Part shown: positions 34,694-43,810 of the stretch, one piece after another
Layout: each line of letters starts with the position of its first letter
Numbering within the stretch: position 1 is the stretch's first letter
NCBI RefSeq assembly: GCF_042662625.1
Contig: NZ_JBHSXH010000009.1
Location: 620,001 to 684,000, forward strand
DNA length: 64,000 nucleotides
Direction: 5' to 3'
Source of the DNA: Halopelagius fulvigenes
GTDB taxonomy: Archaea > Halobacteriota > Halobacteria > Halobacteriales > Haloferacaceae
Notes under the pieces: model-generated
Told to the model about the DNA's origin: nothing
What the model saw: the letters and a program-made list of their open reading frames with translations, nothing else
The model's database searches: none
Position numbers and translations under genes: made by a program

Positions 34694-37630
34694 TTAGTCA
34701 CGGCGGACCGCGAGCAGCGCCGCGGCGAGGAGTGCGACGACTGCGACAGCGATGCCGAAGCCGGGCGTACCGGTGCCCGTCTCGCCACCGCCGGTGCCAG
34801 TACCCTCAGCCGCCGTGGTCGTCTGACCGCCGGCCGTGGTCGTCGCGGCCGTGGTCGTACCGCCGGCCGTGGTGGTCTCGGTCACCGTGGTCTCGGTCTG
34901 GTTGCCGGTGCCGGTCTGGTTGCCGGTGTCGGTCTGGTTGCCGGTGCCGGTCTGGTTGCCGGTGCCGGTCTGGTTCTGACCGCCTGCGACGACGTTACCC
35001 TCGGCTTCGAGGGTTTCGGCCGTCGAGGGGCCGCCGCTGACCGTGACGGTGAACGTGTCGTTGGCGCTCTGCTGACTGAAGTCGAACGGAGCGCTGAACG
35101 TGCCGTTCTGGCTGACGTAGGTGGTCGCCGTCTTCAGGAAGCTCGGACTCGTGTCGCCGCTGCTGCGGACACGGATCTGGAGCTCCGTACCGGGCGCGAC
35201 GGACGTCGTGCCCTGTATCGTCTGGTTGGCGGAGGCCGTCACGTTGACGGGTTCGTCGACCTCGTACTCGGCTTGGGCGAGCTGGTAGTCGGATTCGACC
35301 GACTGCTGGCTGTCGGCGAGTTCGCTGTCGCCCGAGACGGTGAAGTTGGCCGTCAGAGACTCGTCCGCGTCGAAGCGGTCGGAGGCGACAGTGTCGTTCT
35401 CGTCGTACACGCCGTTGCCGTTCTCATCGACGTACGCCTGAACCTCGCTCGGGTTGTACGCGATGAAGTACGTGCCGTTCTGTCCGTCCGCGATGACGTT
35501 CGTGTTCGACTCGTTGAGTCGAAGCTGGAACGCTTCGCGGTTCGTCTCCGCTGCGGTCTGCATGACCGTGAAGTTGACCTCAGACGACTCGAACAGCGCA
35601 GCGTTGACGTTGTCGCTACCCTGTGCGCCGAGGGTGCCTTCGAGACCGGAGGCGTTCACCGAGTGAACGACGAGGTCACCGTAGGCGGGGCTGTTGGTCT
35701 GCGTGAGGTTGCTGTTGCGGGCCGCGTCGTAGACGTCGCTCGTGTCCTCGAAGGTGGTCCCTTCCGGCGCGGTCCACGTGTTCAGGCTGCGCGTCTCGCG
35801 TTCCTCGAGGACGAGCGTCGCGACGTTCTGGGACGGCTGGTCGCCGTCACTGCCCGAACGAACTTCGATGTCGTAGTCGCCCGCGTCGAGGAGCGAGTTG
35901 ACGCCGATTTCGATGTTCGAGCTCACGATGCTGTCTTCGTCGCCTTCGACGGAGAAGACGTCACTCGCGTCGTTGCTGGCGCCTCTGGCCGCCCAGGTGT
36001 TGAACTGAAGCGTGACGACGCCGTCGTCGTTACCGTCCTCGACGGTGACGTTAGCGAGGAAACCGACGTCATCGCTACCGATAGTCGCCGTCGCGGTGTC
36101 GGTGTTGCTCATCGTGATGTTCATCTCGACGACGTCACCGCGAGCTTCAGTGTAGATGTTCTTGCTGAAGTCCGCGGTGCCCTCGCCGGTCTCCGCGACG
36201 TTGATCGTCGAGGAGGTGTCGGTGACGCCCGACTGGTTGTCGCGCGCTTCGACCGTGTAGGAGCCCGTGTCGACGCCGCTCAGGTTGAACTCGAAGTTGA
36301 ACTCACCCTGACCGTTCAGGCGACCGGGTATCTGTGCGACTTCTTCGTTGTCGCTGTCGAGGAGGGTGACCGTGACGGGTCGGTTACCCGCGTTGGCGGT
36401 GACCGTGCCCTCGATGGTGTCGCTGGTGGTGACGTTCTGGTCGTCGACGCTCATGTTGAAGCCGAGGTCACGAACGTCGATGGTCGCAGAGCCGTTGTCA
36501 CCGATGGTGAAGTTGTACTGGTCGATTTCGCGGTTCGTCGTGTTGAACAGGAAGACCCGACTGTTGGTGCCGGTCGAACCGCTGAAGGCGTAGTTCGATT
36601 CGTCGCCTTCGACTTCGACGCTGGTGTCCGTGGTCTCAGCGGTGACGGCGACGGTCTCACCCTGGTAGACGTTCGCGTTCGTTCCGTCGGCGACCGTCAC
36701 GCTCGCGACGTCCACGCTGACGTTGCCGCTGCCCGGGACGTTGAGCTCCACTTCGCCGGTGTGCAGCTCGCTCGTGCTGAGAACGACTCGACCGTCAGAG
36801 GTCGAGCTCACGTTGGTTTCGATCGGTCGACCGTCAGCGTACAGCTGGAACTCGCTCGCGTTGCCAACTGCTCCGCTGAAGGCAACCTCTACAACGGCGT
36901 TCTGCGTGCCGCGGTCCGGGTCCGTGTCGTAGTGGGTTGCGGAGACAACATCCGAACTGTCGCCGGTCTGTTCCGTCGAGACGTTCTCACCGCTGACGGC
37001 GGATCCGTTCTCGGTGGTCTCGTTGTCGACGGTCTCGTTGTCGACGGTCTCGTTTTCGGCGGTCTCGTTGTCGACGGTCTCGTTGTCGACGGTCTCGTTG
37101 TCGACGGTCTCGTTGTCGACGGTCTCGTTACTTCCGTTGGCTCGGATGGTGACCGGCGCGGCGGCCGTGGCGGTCGAACCTGCCGAGTCCTCGAAGGTGA
37201 ATTCGAACTCACCCGAGGTGTCCGACTCGACCGACGGGGCCGTCACGGTGACGTCGCCGGTGATGCTGATCTCGGAGGCGTTGATGTCGCCGGGGTCCTC
37301 GATCTCCCACGTCCCGTTGCCGGCAGAGGTGATGTTGAGGGACTGGCCGTCAGCCGAGGCGGAGAGGTTCACCGACTCGACGGTGACGCCGTCGGGCGCA
37401 CTCGCCGAGAGGGTGTCGCTCTCTCCGTCGGCGGTATAGTTAGAGAACGTTACGTCCAGCGTGTGCTGCTGCGTCGAATTGGCGTCGATCGTGTCCGGAG
37501 AGACGGTCGCGTCTCCAGTAGAATCGACTGCAGCAGCAGACCCTGTGAGCGCGACGGTGCCCGCAAACACGGAGAGCACCATCAGCGCTGCGAGGAATAT
37601 CGCGCGGAATTGGTCTGTCTTGCTTGTCAT
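34694..37630 (-). CDS. csg: Surface (S-layer) glycoprotein with PGF-CTERM anchor
   Basis: 978-residue secreted cell-surface glycoprotein, probably the S-layer protein. Signal peptide 1-34 (TSKTDQFRAIFLAALMV start, cleavage near TGSAAA) is of the haloarchaeal surface-glycoprotein type. About 45 N-x-S/T sequons were counted by hand. Residues about 160-205 are an NETVD repeat, the VYQGE motif near 310 suggests the BGTF/csg fold, and residues about 885-912 hold NQTGTG repeats in a Thr-rich stalk. The end PGFGIAVAV...RR is a canonical PGF-CTERM signal processed by ArtA. The ATG at 37630 is preferred because a signal peptide starts there. csg is used by analogy. Confidence 0.88.
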   Translation of the reverse strand: MTSKTDQFRAIFLAALMVLSVFAGTVALTGSAAAVDSTGDATVSPDTIDANSTQQHTLDVTFSNYTADGESDTLSASAPDGVTVESVNLSASADGQSLNITSAGNGTWEIEDPGDINASEISITGDVTVTAPSVESDTSGEFEFTFEDSAGSTATAAAPVTIRANGSNETVDNETVDNETVDNETVDNETAENETVDNETVDNETTENGSAVSGENVSTEQTGDSSDVVSATHYDTDPDRGTQNAVVEVAFSGAVGNASEFQLYADGRPIETNVSSTSDGRVVLSTSELHTGEVELNVPGSGNVSVDVASVTVADGTNANVYQGETVAVTAETTDTSVEVEGDESNYAFSGSTGTNSRVFLFNTTNREIDQYNFTIGDNGSATIDVRDLGFNMSVDDQNVTTSDTIEGTVTANAGNRPVTVTLLDSDNEEVAQIPGRLNGQGEFNFEFNLSGVDTGSYTVEARDNQSGVTDTSSTINVAETGEGTADFSKNIYTEARGDVVEMNITMSNTDTATATIGSDDVGFLANVTVEDGNDDGVVTLQFNTWAARGASNDASDVFSVEGDEDSIVSSNIEIGVNSLLDAGDYDIEVRSGSDGDQPSQNVATLVLEERETRSLNTWTAPEGTTFEDTSDVYDAARNSNLTQTNSPAYGDLVVHSVNASGLEGTLGAQGSDNVNAALFESSEVNFTVMQTAAETNREAFQLRLNESNTNVIADGQNGTYFIAYNPSEVQAYVDENGNGVYDENDTVASDRFDADESLTANFTVSGDSELADSQQSVESDYQLAQAEYEVDEPVNVTASANQTIQGTTSVAPGTELQIRVRSSGDTSPSFLKTATTYVSQNGTFSAPFDFSQQSANDTFTVTVSGGPSTAETLEAEGNVVAGGQNQTGTGNQTGTGNQTDTGNQTGTGNQTETTVTETTTAGGTTTAATTTAGGQTTTAAEGTGTGGGETGTGTPGFGIAVAVVALLAAALLAVRRD
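34895..34976 (-). repeat. 18-bp tandem repeat encoding NQTGTG
   Basis: About four and a half units of the 18-bp unit GGTCTGGTTGCCGGTGCC in the surface-glycoprotein stalk. Each encodes one NQT sequon plus TG. Copies differ by single bases (one encodes NQTDTG). Confidence 0.9.
37016..37129 (-). repeat. 15-bp tandem repeat encoding NETVD
   Basis: Seven full units plus a partial one of GGTCTCGTTGTCGAC, read on the plus strand. On the coding strand each gives Asn-Glu-Thr-Val-Asp, an N-glycosylation sequon every five residues. Two units deviate (NETAE and NETTE). The unit length is a multiple of three, so unit gain or loss keeps the frame. Confidence 0.92.
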
Positions 37631-38202
37631 AGTTAGGGGGTATTTCGCTCGGCGACACCTGCTTTCGTCCGACCTGATTTCCCACACGACGCCCGGATCA
37701 TCGGACTCGGACGGAGTTACTCGCAGATGTCACCATGGGCAGGGGTACATCAGAACTCCACTCGTGTGTATGGTAAATACTTTGTGTGCTAACGATATAC
37801 CAATGATCAAAAGTAGTGAACGTTCGTCTGAGGCGAATTACACGTATTCGAAGGGATTAGATGGAAAATCGAACGCAGAATAGTATCCCCCGTGTTGTGC
37901 ACTGCGCGGGCGCGTCCGATGGTCCATCGCCCGTGCTGTCTGTTCCCATACAGAAGAGGCGTTTGACGCTTGCTCGGCGAAATCCGACGACATAGGGGTG
38001 ATAAACCCTACTTAAACGGAGTATTAATGAGTAATCAACTATATCACGGTTTGGTTAATTTCTCCTTTAACTTTATATCAGAGTAGTGTGAGGGAGCGAT
38101 TGGACACACCACGACAGGGGGTGGGACGGGGGTCGAAGTCGACTCCCGGGGGAAGGAACGACCGTCCGCTGTCGCCTTGGGGTGTCGTCCGACAACCCAA
38201 AT
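37631..38202. promoter_or_regulatory. Divergent promoter region of surface glycoprotein and pilins
   Basis: AT-rich by the standard of the window. On the minus strand a TATA-like AAGTATTTACC (about 37770-37780) could drive the glycoprotein with a leader of about 120 nt. On the plus strand TTTATATC (38072-38079) fits a promoter for the pilin pair with a leader of about 100 nt. AT-rich patches at 38015-38065 could hold binding sites. No ORF here is convincing. Confidence 0.55.
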
Positions 38203-38655
38203 ATGAAGCTCAAACAGCTATTCACGGACGACTCGGCCGTCAGCCCCGTCATCGGGGTAATCCTGATGGTGGCTATCACGGTCATCCTCGCAGCAGTGAT
38301 CGGCACATTCGTGCTGAACCTCGGCGGAAGCATCTCGGAGACGAGTCCGCAGGCGTCGTTCGGATTTGATTACCACGACAAGGATGCCGACGCGTCCACT
38401 TACGGTGTCGTCGTGACGCACGAAACCGGCGACAGCATCGACGCTGACTCGGCATCATTAGACGTAGTTGCTTCGGACAACAGCCTCAGTAGCACTACGT
38501 TCTCCGGGCAAGTTAGTGCAGGAACTGCGATTAATTCCTCTGCTACGGGTTACGAAGGAAGTGAGACGATTTCCTCCGGCTCGACTGTTCGCGTCGTGTG
38601 GACGAACGAAAACGGAGAGTCCTCCGCAACTCTGAGCAAGAGCACAGCGCCATGA
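38203..38655 (+). CDS. Archaeal type IV pilin, copy 1
   Basis: 150-residue pilin. The N-terminus MKLKQLFTDDSAVSPVIG matches the prepilin-peptidase (PibD) substrate consensus, with the cut expected before the AVSP helix. A 20-residue hydrophobic helix (about 15-35) then forms the pilus core. The remaining region is a Ser/Thr-rich globular beta domain. The ATG at 38203 gives the normal prepilin leader; an upstream GTG at 38182 would lengthen it. Coupled to copy 2 by a four-base overlap. Confidence 0.93.
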   Translation: MKLKQLFTDDSAVSPVIGVILMVAITVILAAVIGTFVLNLGGSISETSPQASFGFDYHDKDADASTYGVVVTHETGDSIDADSASLDVVASDNSLSSTTFSGQVSAGTAINSSATGYEGSETISSGSTVRVVWTNENGESSATLSKSTAP

Positions 38656-39140
38656 AACTGAAGCAACTACTCACTGACGACAACGCAGTCTCGCCGGTCA
38701 TCGGCGTCATTCTGATGGTGGCCATCACGGTCATCCTTGCCGCCGTTATCGGTACGTTCGTCCTGAACCTCGGTGGGAGCGTCTCGCAGACGAGTCCGCA
38801 GGTCTCCTTCGGATTCGACTTCAAGGATGATACGACGGGAGGTTGGGACAACGTGACGGTCACCCACGAGACAGGTGACTCGATTACGAGTTCGCAACTT
38901 AACGTTACGTCCTCTGCCACATTCAAACACCAATTGGATGACGGATCTGCATCCACTGACGCTGCCGTATCGTCAAAATCGTTTGCCGATATGGGAGCAG
39001 GAAGTAAAGTGTCCGCAGGGACATCCGTCACTCTGGTCAAAAACGGAGACCTCGACGGTCAAGAGTTCCGCGTCGTCTGGACCTCCGAGAATGAGGAAAC
39101 TTCCGCGACGCTGTCCAAGTGGACGGCACCGGACAACTAA
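38652..39140 (+). CDS. Archaeal type IV pilin, copy 2
   Basis: 162-residue pilin whose first 50 residues are almost identical to those of copy 1 (MKLKQLLTDDNAVSPVIG start). The downstream globular domain has diverged, so only the helix is conserved. Its ATG overlaps the TGA of copy 1 (38652-38655). Together they may form a hetero- or alternative-pilus. No assembly ATPase or membrane protein is in the window. Confidence 0.93.
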   Translation: MKLKQLLTDDNAVSPVIGVILMVAITVILAAVIGTFVLNLGGSVSQTSPQVSFGFDFKDDTTGGWDNVTVTHETGDSITSSQLNVTSSATFKHQLDDGSASTDAAVSSKSFADMGAGSKVSAGTSVTLVKNGDLDGQEFRVVWTSENEETSATLSKWTAPDN

Positions 39141-39238
39141 CCCGCTAACCAACCATTTCTTCGACCGCAAAACCGCGTAGCGACTGCTCTCGACGGAACT
39201 TCTACCGAGAAACCGCGCAGGAAAAGCGAATCGGCGAT

Positions 39239-39427
39239 TCAGACCGGTCGGCCGCTTCCGGACGTTCCGACGAGGTACGTTCCGAGGGTGAGAAGCGCCG
39301 TGGCCAACACGAGGACGTACGTCGCCACGGGCGGCGTCCCCGAGAGTATGCCGGGGAGGAACCCGAGGACTCCGACGACCATCAGGACGAGCCCGACGAT
39401 GCTCTTCTTGCTGCTGAACAGTCCCAT
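39239..39427 (-). CDS. Small two-helix membrane protein
   Basis: 62 residues, starting MGLFSSKKS and holding two hydrophobic segments (about 10-30 and 36-55). It has no signal peptidase site and I know no family. It ends after the pilin genes, convergent with them. The small size and clean start make it a plausible real gene. Confidence 0.6.
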   Translation of the reverse strand: MGLFSSKKSIVGLVLMVVGVLGFLPGILSGTPPVATYVLVLATALLTLGTYLVGTSGSGRPV

Positions 39428-39477
39428 ACCCGTGACGTGAGACGCGTCGAATATGGGTGTTGCGCTTTTCGGCGTCG

Positions 39478-40062
39478 TCAGGCGTCGGGCGACCACGTTC
39501 GCTCGCCCGCCTCCACCGCCACGTCGAGCCAGTTCTCCTCCGGCGGAAGCGGACAGGCGAACGTCTCGCTGAACGCGCAGAACGGGTTGTAAGCGACGTT
39601 GAAGTCCACGACGACCGCCTGGCCGTCCGTCAGTTCGCCCTCGGGATGTAGTTCGATGTACCGACCGTTCTCGTACGTCTGCTGTCCAGTCGTCTTGTCG
39701 CGGAAGGGGACGAACAGCGTCTCGTCCTCGCTCGTCTCCTGTCGGTACCCGTGGAGTTCGAGGCTCTCGCCGCGGAGGGAGAACTCGAACGTGACGACGC
39801 GGAGGTACCGAACCTCGTTTCCGGCCGTCGTCTCCATCGGCACCGGTTCGGGGTCGTCGTGGACGCGGGCCGTCGCGGAGACGCGGTACGCCGGGTCCGG
39901 GTCGAAGTAGTCGAGTCCGTCGAACTCGTCGCGCAACTCCGGCGGGATGGGCGACTGCGGGTGCGAGCCGAAGAACTCGTCCTTCTCGGCGCGCTTCTCG
40001 CGGAGTCTGTCGGCGTACTCGGCCGGCGCGTCCGTCGTCGCGGCGTCTGCGTCCTCGCTCAT
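39478..40062 (-). CDS. DUF1684 protein
   Basis: 194-residue soluble acidic protein of the DUF1684 family. Characteristic segments are RAEKDEFFGSHPQSPIPP at the start, YDLDYFDPDPAYR-like text, and VVVDFNVAYNPFCAFSETFACPLPPEENWL at the end (recognised in parts). Function is unknown. It stands alone. Confidence 0.9.
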   Translation of the reverse strand: MSEDADAATTDAPAEYADRLREKRAEKDEFFGSHPQSPIPPELRDEFDGLDYFDPDPAYRVSATARVHDDPEPVPMETTAGNEVRYLRVVTFEFSLRGESLELHGYRQETSEDETLFVPFRDKTTGQQTYENGRYIELHPEGELTDGQAVVVDFNVAYNPFCAFSETFACPLPPEENWLDVAVEAGERTWSPDA

Positions 40063-40169
40063 GAACTCCGGTACGGCGCGCGGACTGGTACACCTGACGG
40101 TTCCGGCGGTGCGGACGCGCCGGATGCGCGCGCGGGCGACGCGGAGAAGGGGTTCCGAAGGGCGGACGC

Positions 40170-41147
40170 TCAGCCGTTGCGCTTCGCGGTGGCGAGTCGG
40201 TCGAACTGGTCGGCCGTCAGCGAGATGTCCGCCGCCGCGAGGTTCTCAGCCAACTGGTCGGTCGTCCGCGCGCCGACGATGGGCGCGGTCACCTGTTCGT
40301 GGTGCAGCAACCACGCGAGGCTGACCTGTCCGGGCGTCGCATCGACCTCCGCGGCGACGGCTTCGACGGCGTCTAAGGCGTCGAAGTTCTCCTCGGTGAG
40401 GTAGGAATCGACGAACTGCTGGTCGGTCGCCGCGCGGGAGTCCGCGGGCGGTTCCTCCCCGCGCGTGTACTTGCCCGTGAGAAAGCCGCCCGCGAGGGGG
40501 GACCACGGGACGACGCCGATGTCGTAGTCGGCGCACATCTCCAGATAGTTGCCCTCTATCTCCCGGTTGACCGCGTTGTACCGCGGTTGCGCCAGCGAGA
40601 ACGGTTCGTAGCCCCGCCTGTCCGCGAGTTCGTTCGCCTTCACCACCTTCCACGCGTTCGGTTCAAGCGTCGAGGTGCCGAGGTAGTTCACCTTCCCGTC
40701 GCGGACGAACTCGTCGAGGGTGCGCATGAACTCCTCGACGGGCGTCTCGTCGTCCCAGCGGTGAGTGTAGAGCACGTCCACGTAGTCGGTTCCGAGGCGG
40801 TTGAGGATGCGGTCTATCTGGCGGCGGAGGTGCTTGCGGTTCAGACCGCTCCCGTTCGCGTCCTCGCGGGTCGGCCAGTAAATCTTCGACGCGACGACGA
40901 AGTCCTCCCTGTCGCGTTCGGCCAACCACTCGCCGATGTACGTCTCGCTTCGCCCCTCGCCGTACATGTCGGCGGTGTCGATGAAGTTGCCGCCGGCGTC
41001 GGCGTAGGCGTCCAGAAGTTCGTGGGCCCGTTCGCGTCCGACTTCGACGTTCCCCTCGTCGTCCGCGCGGCCGAAGCGCCACGTCCCGAAGGCGAGCTCC
41101 GAAACCGACGTTCCGGTCCGTCCGAGAGACACCGTATCGAGAGACAT
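40170..41147 (-). CDS. Aldo/keto reductase
   Basis: 325-residue NADPH-dependent reductase with the TIM-barrel pattern of the family. Motifs include GNFIDTADMYGEGRSE near residues 54-68 (catalytic Asp/Tyr), the YTHRWDD strand with the catalytic histidine, and a C-terminal NADP-binding IVGARTTDQLAENL. Substrate unknown. Ends before the DUF1684 gene. Confidence 0.93.
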   Translation of the reverse strand: MSLDTVSLGRTGTSVSELAFGTWRFGRADDEGNVEVGRERAHELLDAYADAGGNFIDTADMYGEGRSETYIGEWLAERDREDFVVASKIYWPTREDANGSGLNRKHLRRQIDRILNRLGTDYVDVLYTHRWDDETPVEEFMRTLDEFVRDGKVNYLGTSTLEPNAWKVVKANELADRRGYEPFSLAQPRYNAVNREIEGNYLEMCADYDIGVVPWSPLAGGFLTGKYTRGEEPPADSRAATDQQFVDSYLTEENFDALDAVEAVAAEVDATPGQVSLAWLLHHEQVTAPIVGARTTDQLAENLAAADISLTADQFDRLATAKRNG

Positions 41148-41187
41148 GGTCGCAAAAGGAGCGTCGGCGGCTAAAACGCCGCGATTC

Positions 41188-41454
41188 TCAGCGCGCGTGA
41201 CCGTGGCCGACGACGAGAGCGGCGACGTTCAACGCGAGAAGCGTCCCGAACACCGTGACCTGTTCGCCCTGCAGTCCGCTGATCAAGAGGGGAAGATACA
41301 GAAACGGGAGCGTGACTGCCAGCCAGAACGCCAGAAACCGAATCGGCGCGAAGAGTATTTCGAGGCCGGTCTGAAGCGTAGCTGGCGACGTTTCGACGAG
41401 TTTGCCGAGGACGCCGACGCGTTCGTCGTGGGCGGGGGCCGAAGAGTTCGACAT
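41188..41454 (-). CDS. Hypothetical two-helix membrane protein
   Basis: 88 residues from ATG 41454. Two hydrophobic segments (about 40-58 and 62-82) follow a polar N-terminal segment. Four more codons upstream are possible. I recognise no family. It lies 40 bp upstream of the aldo/keto reductase start and may be co-transcribed. Confidence 0.55.
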   Translation of the reverse strand: MSNSSAPAHDERVGVLGKLVETSPATLQTGLEILFAPIRFLAFWLAVTLPFLYLPLLISGLQGEQVTVFGTLLALNVAALVVGHGHAR

Positions 41455-41766
41455 ACGTTGGGACACACCTACTCGATTACAGCAGGTCCGAGAACATATA
41501 GCCGACCGAGTGTTAAGACACGTTTACAATCGTTCCCTAGTTAAATTCAAGAAAACCTAACTTTTTTAAACCCAACGAGAAGAGCCGAGACGTTTCATAG
41601 GATCGTCTCGCCGTGTCTTCACGATTAACGAGCGGTATATCGTGACAGTATTTCGTTCTGTGCAGTTGCCGCCGAGATATTGTCGCGGCGGGTGCCGACG
41701 GCGACGCGCCGTCGCCCCCATGACGAAAGAGGTAATCGACCCGACGGCGAGTGGCGAGACGATACG
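41455..41766. other. AT-rich gap before the asparaginase, with promoter-like patches
   Basis: About 310 bp without a supported gene. An AT-rich run at 41535-41575 contains CTTTTTTAAAC, a plausible TATA box for the membrane-protein gene on the minus strand or for a rightward start. The asparaginase start itself has a weak upstream signal. A small GCGACGCGCCGTCGC hairpin is at about 41701-41716. Confidence 0.4.
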
Positions 41767-42786
41767 ATGTCACAGGTACGCGTCGTCAGTTGCGGCGGCA
41801 CCATCGCGAGCGAACCGAGCGAGGGCGGGGCGGCCCCGGCGAAGACGGGGACCGAACTGGTGGAGGCCGTCCCGGAGGTGGCGACGTACGCCGACCTCCG
41901 CGTGACCGACGTAGGGTCCCGACCGGGGTTCGACATGGACTTCGGCGTCGTCGGGAAGGCGGCGGACGCGGCCGTCGAAGCGGCGTCCGAGGAAGCCGAC
42001 GGCGTCGTCGTCACCCACGGGACGGACACGCTCGCGGACACGGCGTACGCGTTGGACCTCGTCTCCGACCTCGACGTTCCGGTCGTCGTCACGGGCTCTC
42101 AGCGCCGGTTCGACGAACCGGGTTCGGACGCGCCCTCGAATCTCCTGACCGCGGTGCGGGCGGCGGCGGACGACCGGTTCGACGGCGGCGTGTACGTGGC
42201 CTTCGACGGCGAACTCCTGGCGGCGCGCGACGCGGTGAAGACGCACACGAACGCCCTCAACACCTTCCGGTCGCCCGGAAAGGGCCCCGTCGCGTCGTTC
42301 ACGAGGCGGACCGTCCGCGTCCACCGCGACCCCCGTTCGACCGCGTCCGACACGTCCCTCCCGCGGGACGCCCTCCCCGAGGCGGACGCCGTCGAGGTGC
42401 CCGTGATCCACTCCGGAACCGGCGTCGACGGCCGATGGCTCACCCGGGCGGTCGAAGCGGGGGCCGACGGCGTCGTCGTCGAGGGGACGGGACTCGGAAA
42501 CGCCACGAGCGGACTCGGAGACGCCATCCGCGACGCACTCGAGTCGGTTCCGGTCGTCGTCTCGACGCGGTGCCACGCCGGGCCGACCGAGGCCGTGTAC
42601 GGAACCGGCGGCGGGGGCGTGACGCTCCGCGAATACGGCGTCGCCTACGCGGGCGACCTCTCGACGGCGAAGGCCCGGGTGAAACTCGTCCTCGCGTTGG
42701 CCGCCGCGGGCGGACGAGGCGGCGACGGGCGGGGGTCGTCGGCCCGCCGGACCGTGTCGGACGACGTCGTCACCGTCTTCGAGTAA
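41767..42786 (+). CDS. L-asparaginase
   Basis: Type I/II asparaginase fold, 339 residues, hydrolysing asparagine to aspartate and ammonia. Both threonine motifs are present (CGGTIAS near residue 8 and VTHGTDTLA near 83), with a lysine in the C-terminal active-site segment. It lacks the N-terminal domain of GatD at 26226-27479 and is therefore an independent enzyme. The ATG at 41767 directly opens the conserved VRVVSCGGT strand. Confidence 0.9.
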   Translation: MSQVRVVSCGGTIASEPSEGGAAPAKTGTELVEAVPEVATYADLRVTDVGSRPGFDMDFGVVGKAADAAVEAASEEADGVVVTHGTDTLADTAYALDLVSDLDVPVVVTGSQRRFDEPGSDAPSNLLTAVRAAADDRFDGGVYVAFDGELLAARDAVKTHTNALNTFRSPGKGPVASFTRRTVRVHRDPRSTASDTSLPRDALPEADAVEVPVIHSGTGVDGRWLTRAVEAGADGVVVEGTGLGNATSGLGDAIRDALESVPVVVSTRCHAGPTEAVYGTGGGGVTLREYGVAYAGDLSTAKARVKLVLALAAAGGRGGDGRGSSARRTVSDDVVTVFE

Positions 42787-42847
42787 CTCGCCCGAACCCC
42801 GCCCGTTCACCCGGATTTTTGGTCCCCCCGGGAGAGGGTCGAACATC

Positions 42848-43462
42848 ATGTCCGAGGCAGACGCCCTGACGGACCGCCGGGTCGATAGCAACCTCTTCAT
42901 CACCGTCTCCGGTCCGCCGGGGTGCGGCGCGACGACGCTGTGCGAGGGGCTCTCGACGGCGCTCGACTGCGGGTTCGTCTCGGGCGGCGACATCTTCCGG
43001 ACGCTGGCCGAGGAGCGCGACATGAGCCTCTCGCAGCTCATCGCGAAGACGGACGAGTCCGACGAGATAGACCGCGCCTTGGACCGCCGCCTCCGGACGA
43101 TAGCCGAGAAGTGGGGCGCGGCGAACAAGGCGTTCATCCTCGAATCCCGCCTCGCGGGGTGGCTCGCGGGCAACCGCGCCGACCTCCGAATCTGGCTCGA
43201 CGCGCCGGAGGAAGTCCGCGTGGACCGGACCCGGGACCGCGAGGAGATGGAAGCCGAGATGCGCGTACGCGAGGTGAGCGAGGCGGGGCGCTACGAGTCG
43301 TACTACGGCATCGACGTCACCGACCAGTCGTTCTACGACCTGAGGCTCAACACGGCCCGGTGGAGTCCCGAGGCGCTTCTGAATATCGTCCTCGCGGCCG
43401 TCGAGGAGTACGACCCCGAGACCGACGAGGGCGCGTTCGGCACCGAAGACGTCGACGTGTGA
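42848..43462 (+). CDS. CMP-kinase paralogue lacking the P-loop lysine
   Basis: 204-residue homologue of cmk (7818-8402). Shared features are the VSGP opening, GGDIFRTLAEE, ESRLAGWLAGN and IDRALDRRLRTIAEK. The Walker A motif reads GPPGCGATT, with Ala where the catalytic Lys belongs. Several other residues are kept, so the fold is probably intact but classical ATP binding is doubtful. It could bind nucleotides or RNA as a regulator. It forms a unit with the next gene (31 bp apart). Confidence 0.85.
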   Translation: MSEADALTDRRVDSNLFITVSGPPGCGATTLCEGLSTALDCGFVSGGDIFRTLAEERDMSLSQLIAKTDESDEIDRALDRRLRTIAEKWGAANKAFILESRLAGWLAGNRADLRIWLDAPEEVRVDRTRDREEMEAEMRVREVSEAGRYESYYGIDVTDQSFYDLRLNTARWSPEALLNIVLAAVEEYDPETDEGAFGTEDVDV

Positions 43463-43492
43463 CTTTTCGGTCGTCGCCGCCTCCGCCGTGGT

Positions 43493-43786
43493 ATGGCCGA
43501 CCTCAACCCGGTCGCGAAGCGAATCCACAACGTCTCGCCGAACCCCGTCCGCCTGACGCTCGACGACGGCACGTCGGCGGTCTACCGCATGCACAGCACG
43601 GAGTTCTTCCAGTTGGAGTTTCAGGCCGAGGGCGAACGCCAAGACGACGACGGTGCCGAGTACCGACTGATAACGACCGAAGACAACGAGTCGGTCCTCC
43701 TCGGCCGGAAGGGGCCCGACGAGAGCGAGTGGTCGATGGTCGGCGAGGTGGCCGAGGCGGCGCGCGCCGAGGCGACCGAGAACTGA
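43493..43786 (+). CDS. Small acidic hypothetical protein
   Basis: 97-residue soluble protein. It has a beta-rich pattern (PVRLTLDDGTSAVYRMHSTEFFQLEFQ, seen in parts; then EYRLITTEDNESVLLGRK) and an acidic C-terminus. No membrane segment. I recognise no family. The spacing of 31 bp from the Cmk-like gene suggests a two-gene unit. Confidence 0.65.
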   Translation: MADLNPVAKRIHNVSPNPVRLTLDDGTSAVYRMHSTEFFQLEFQAEGERQDDDGAEYRLITTEDNESVLLGRKGPDESEWSMVGEVAEAARAEATEN

Positions 43787-43810
43787 GGCGGACCGCGGAC
43801 GAGGCGACGG

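Noticed and set aside
37016..37129. CRISPR-like appearance of the repeated 15-bp unit
   Set aside because: The units are directly adjacent without spacers, in frame, and encode NETVD in the surface glycoprotein.
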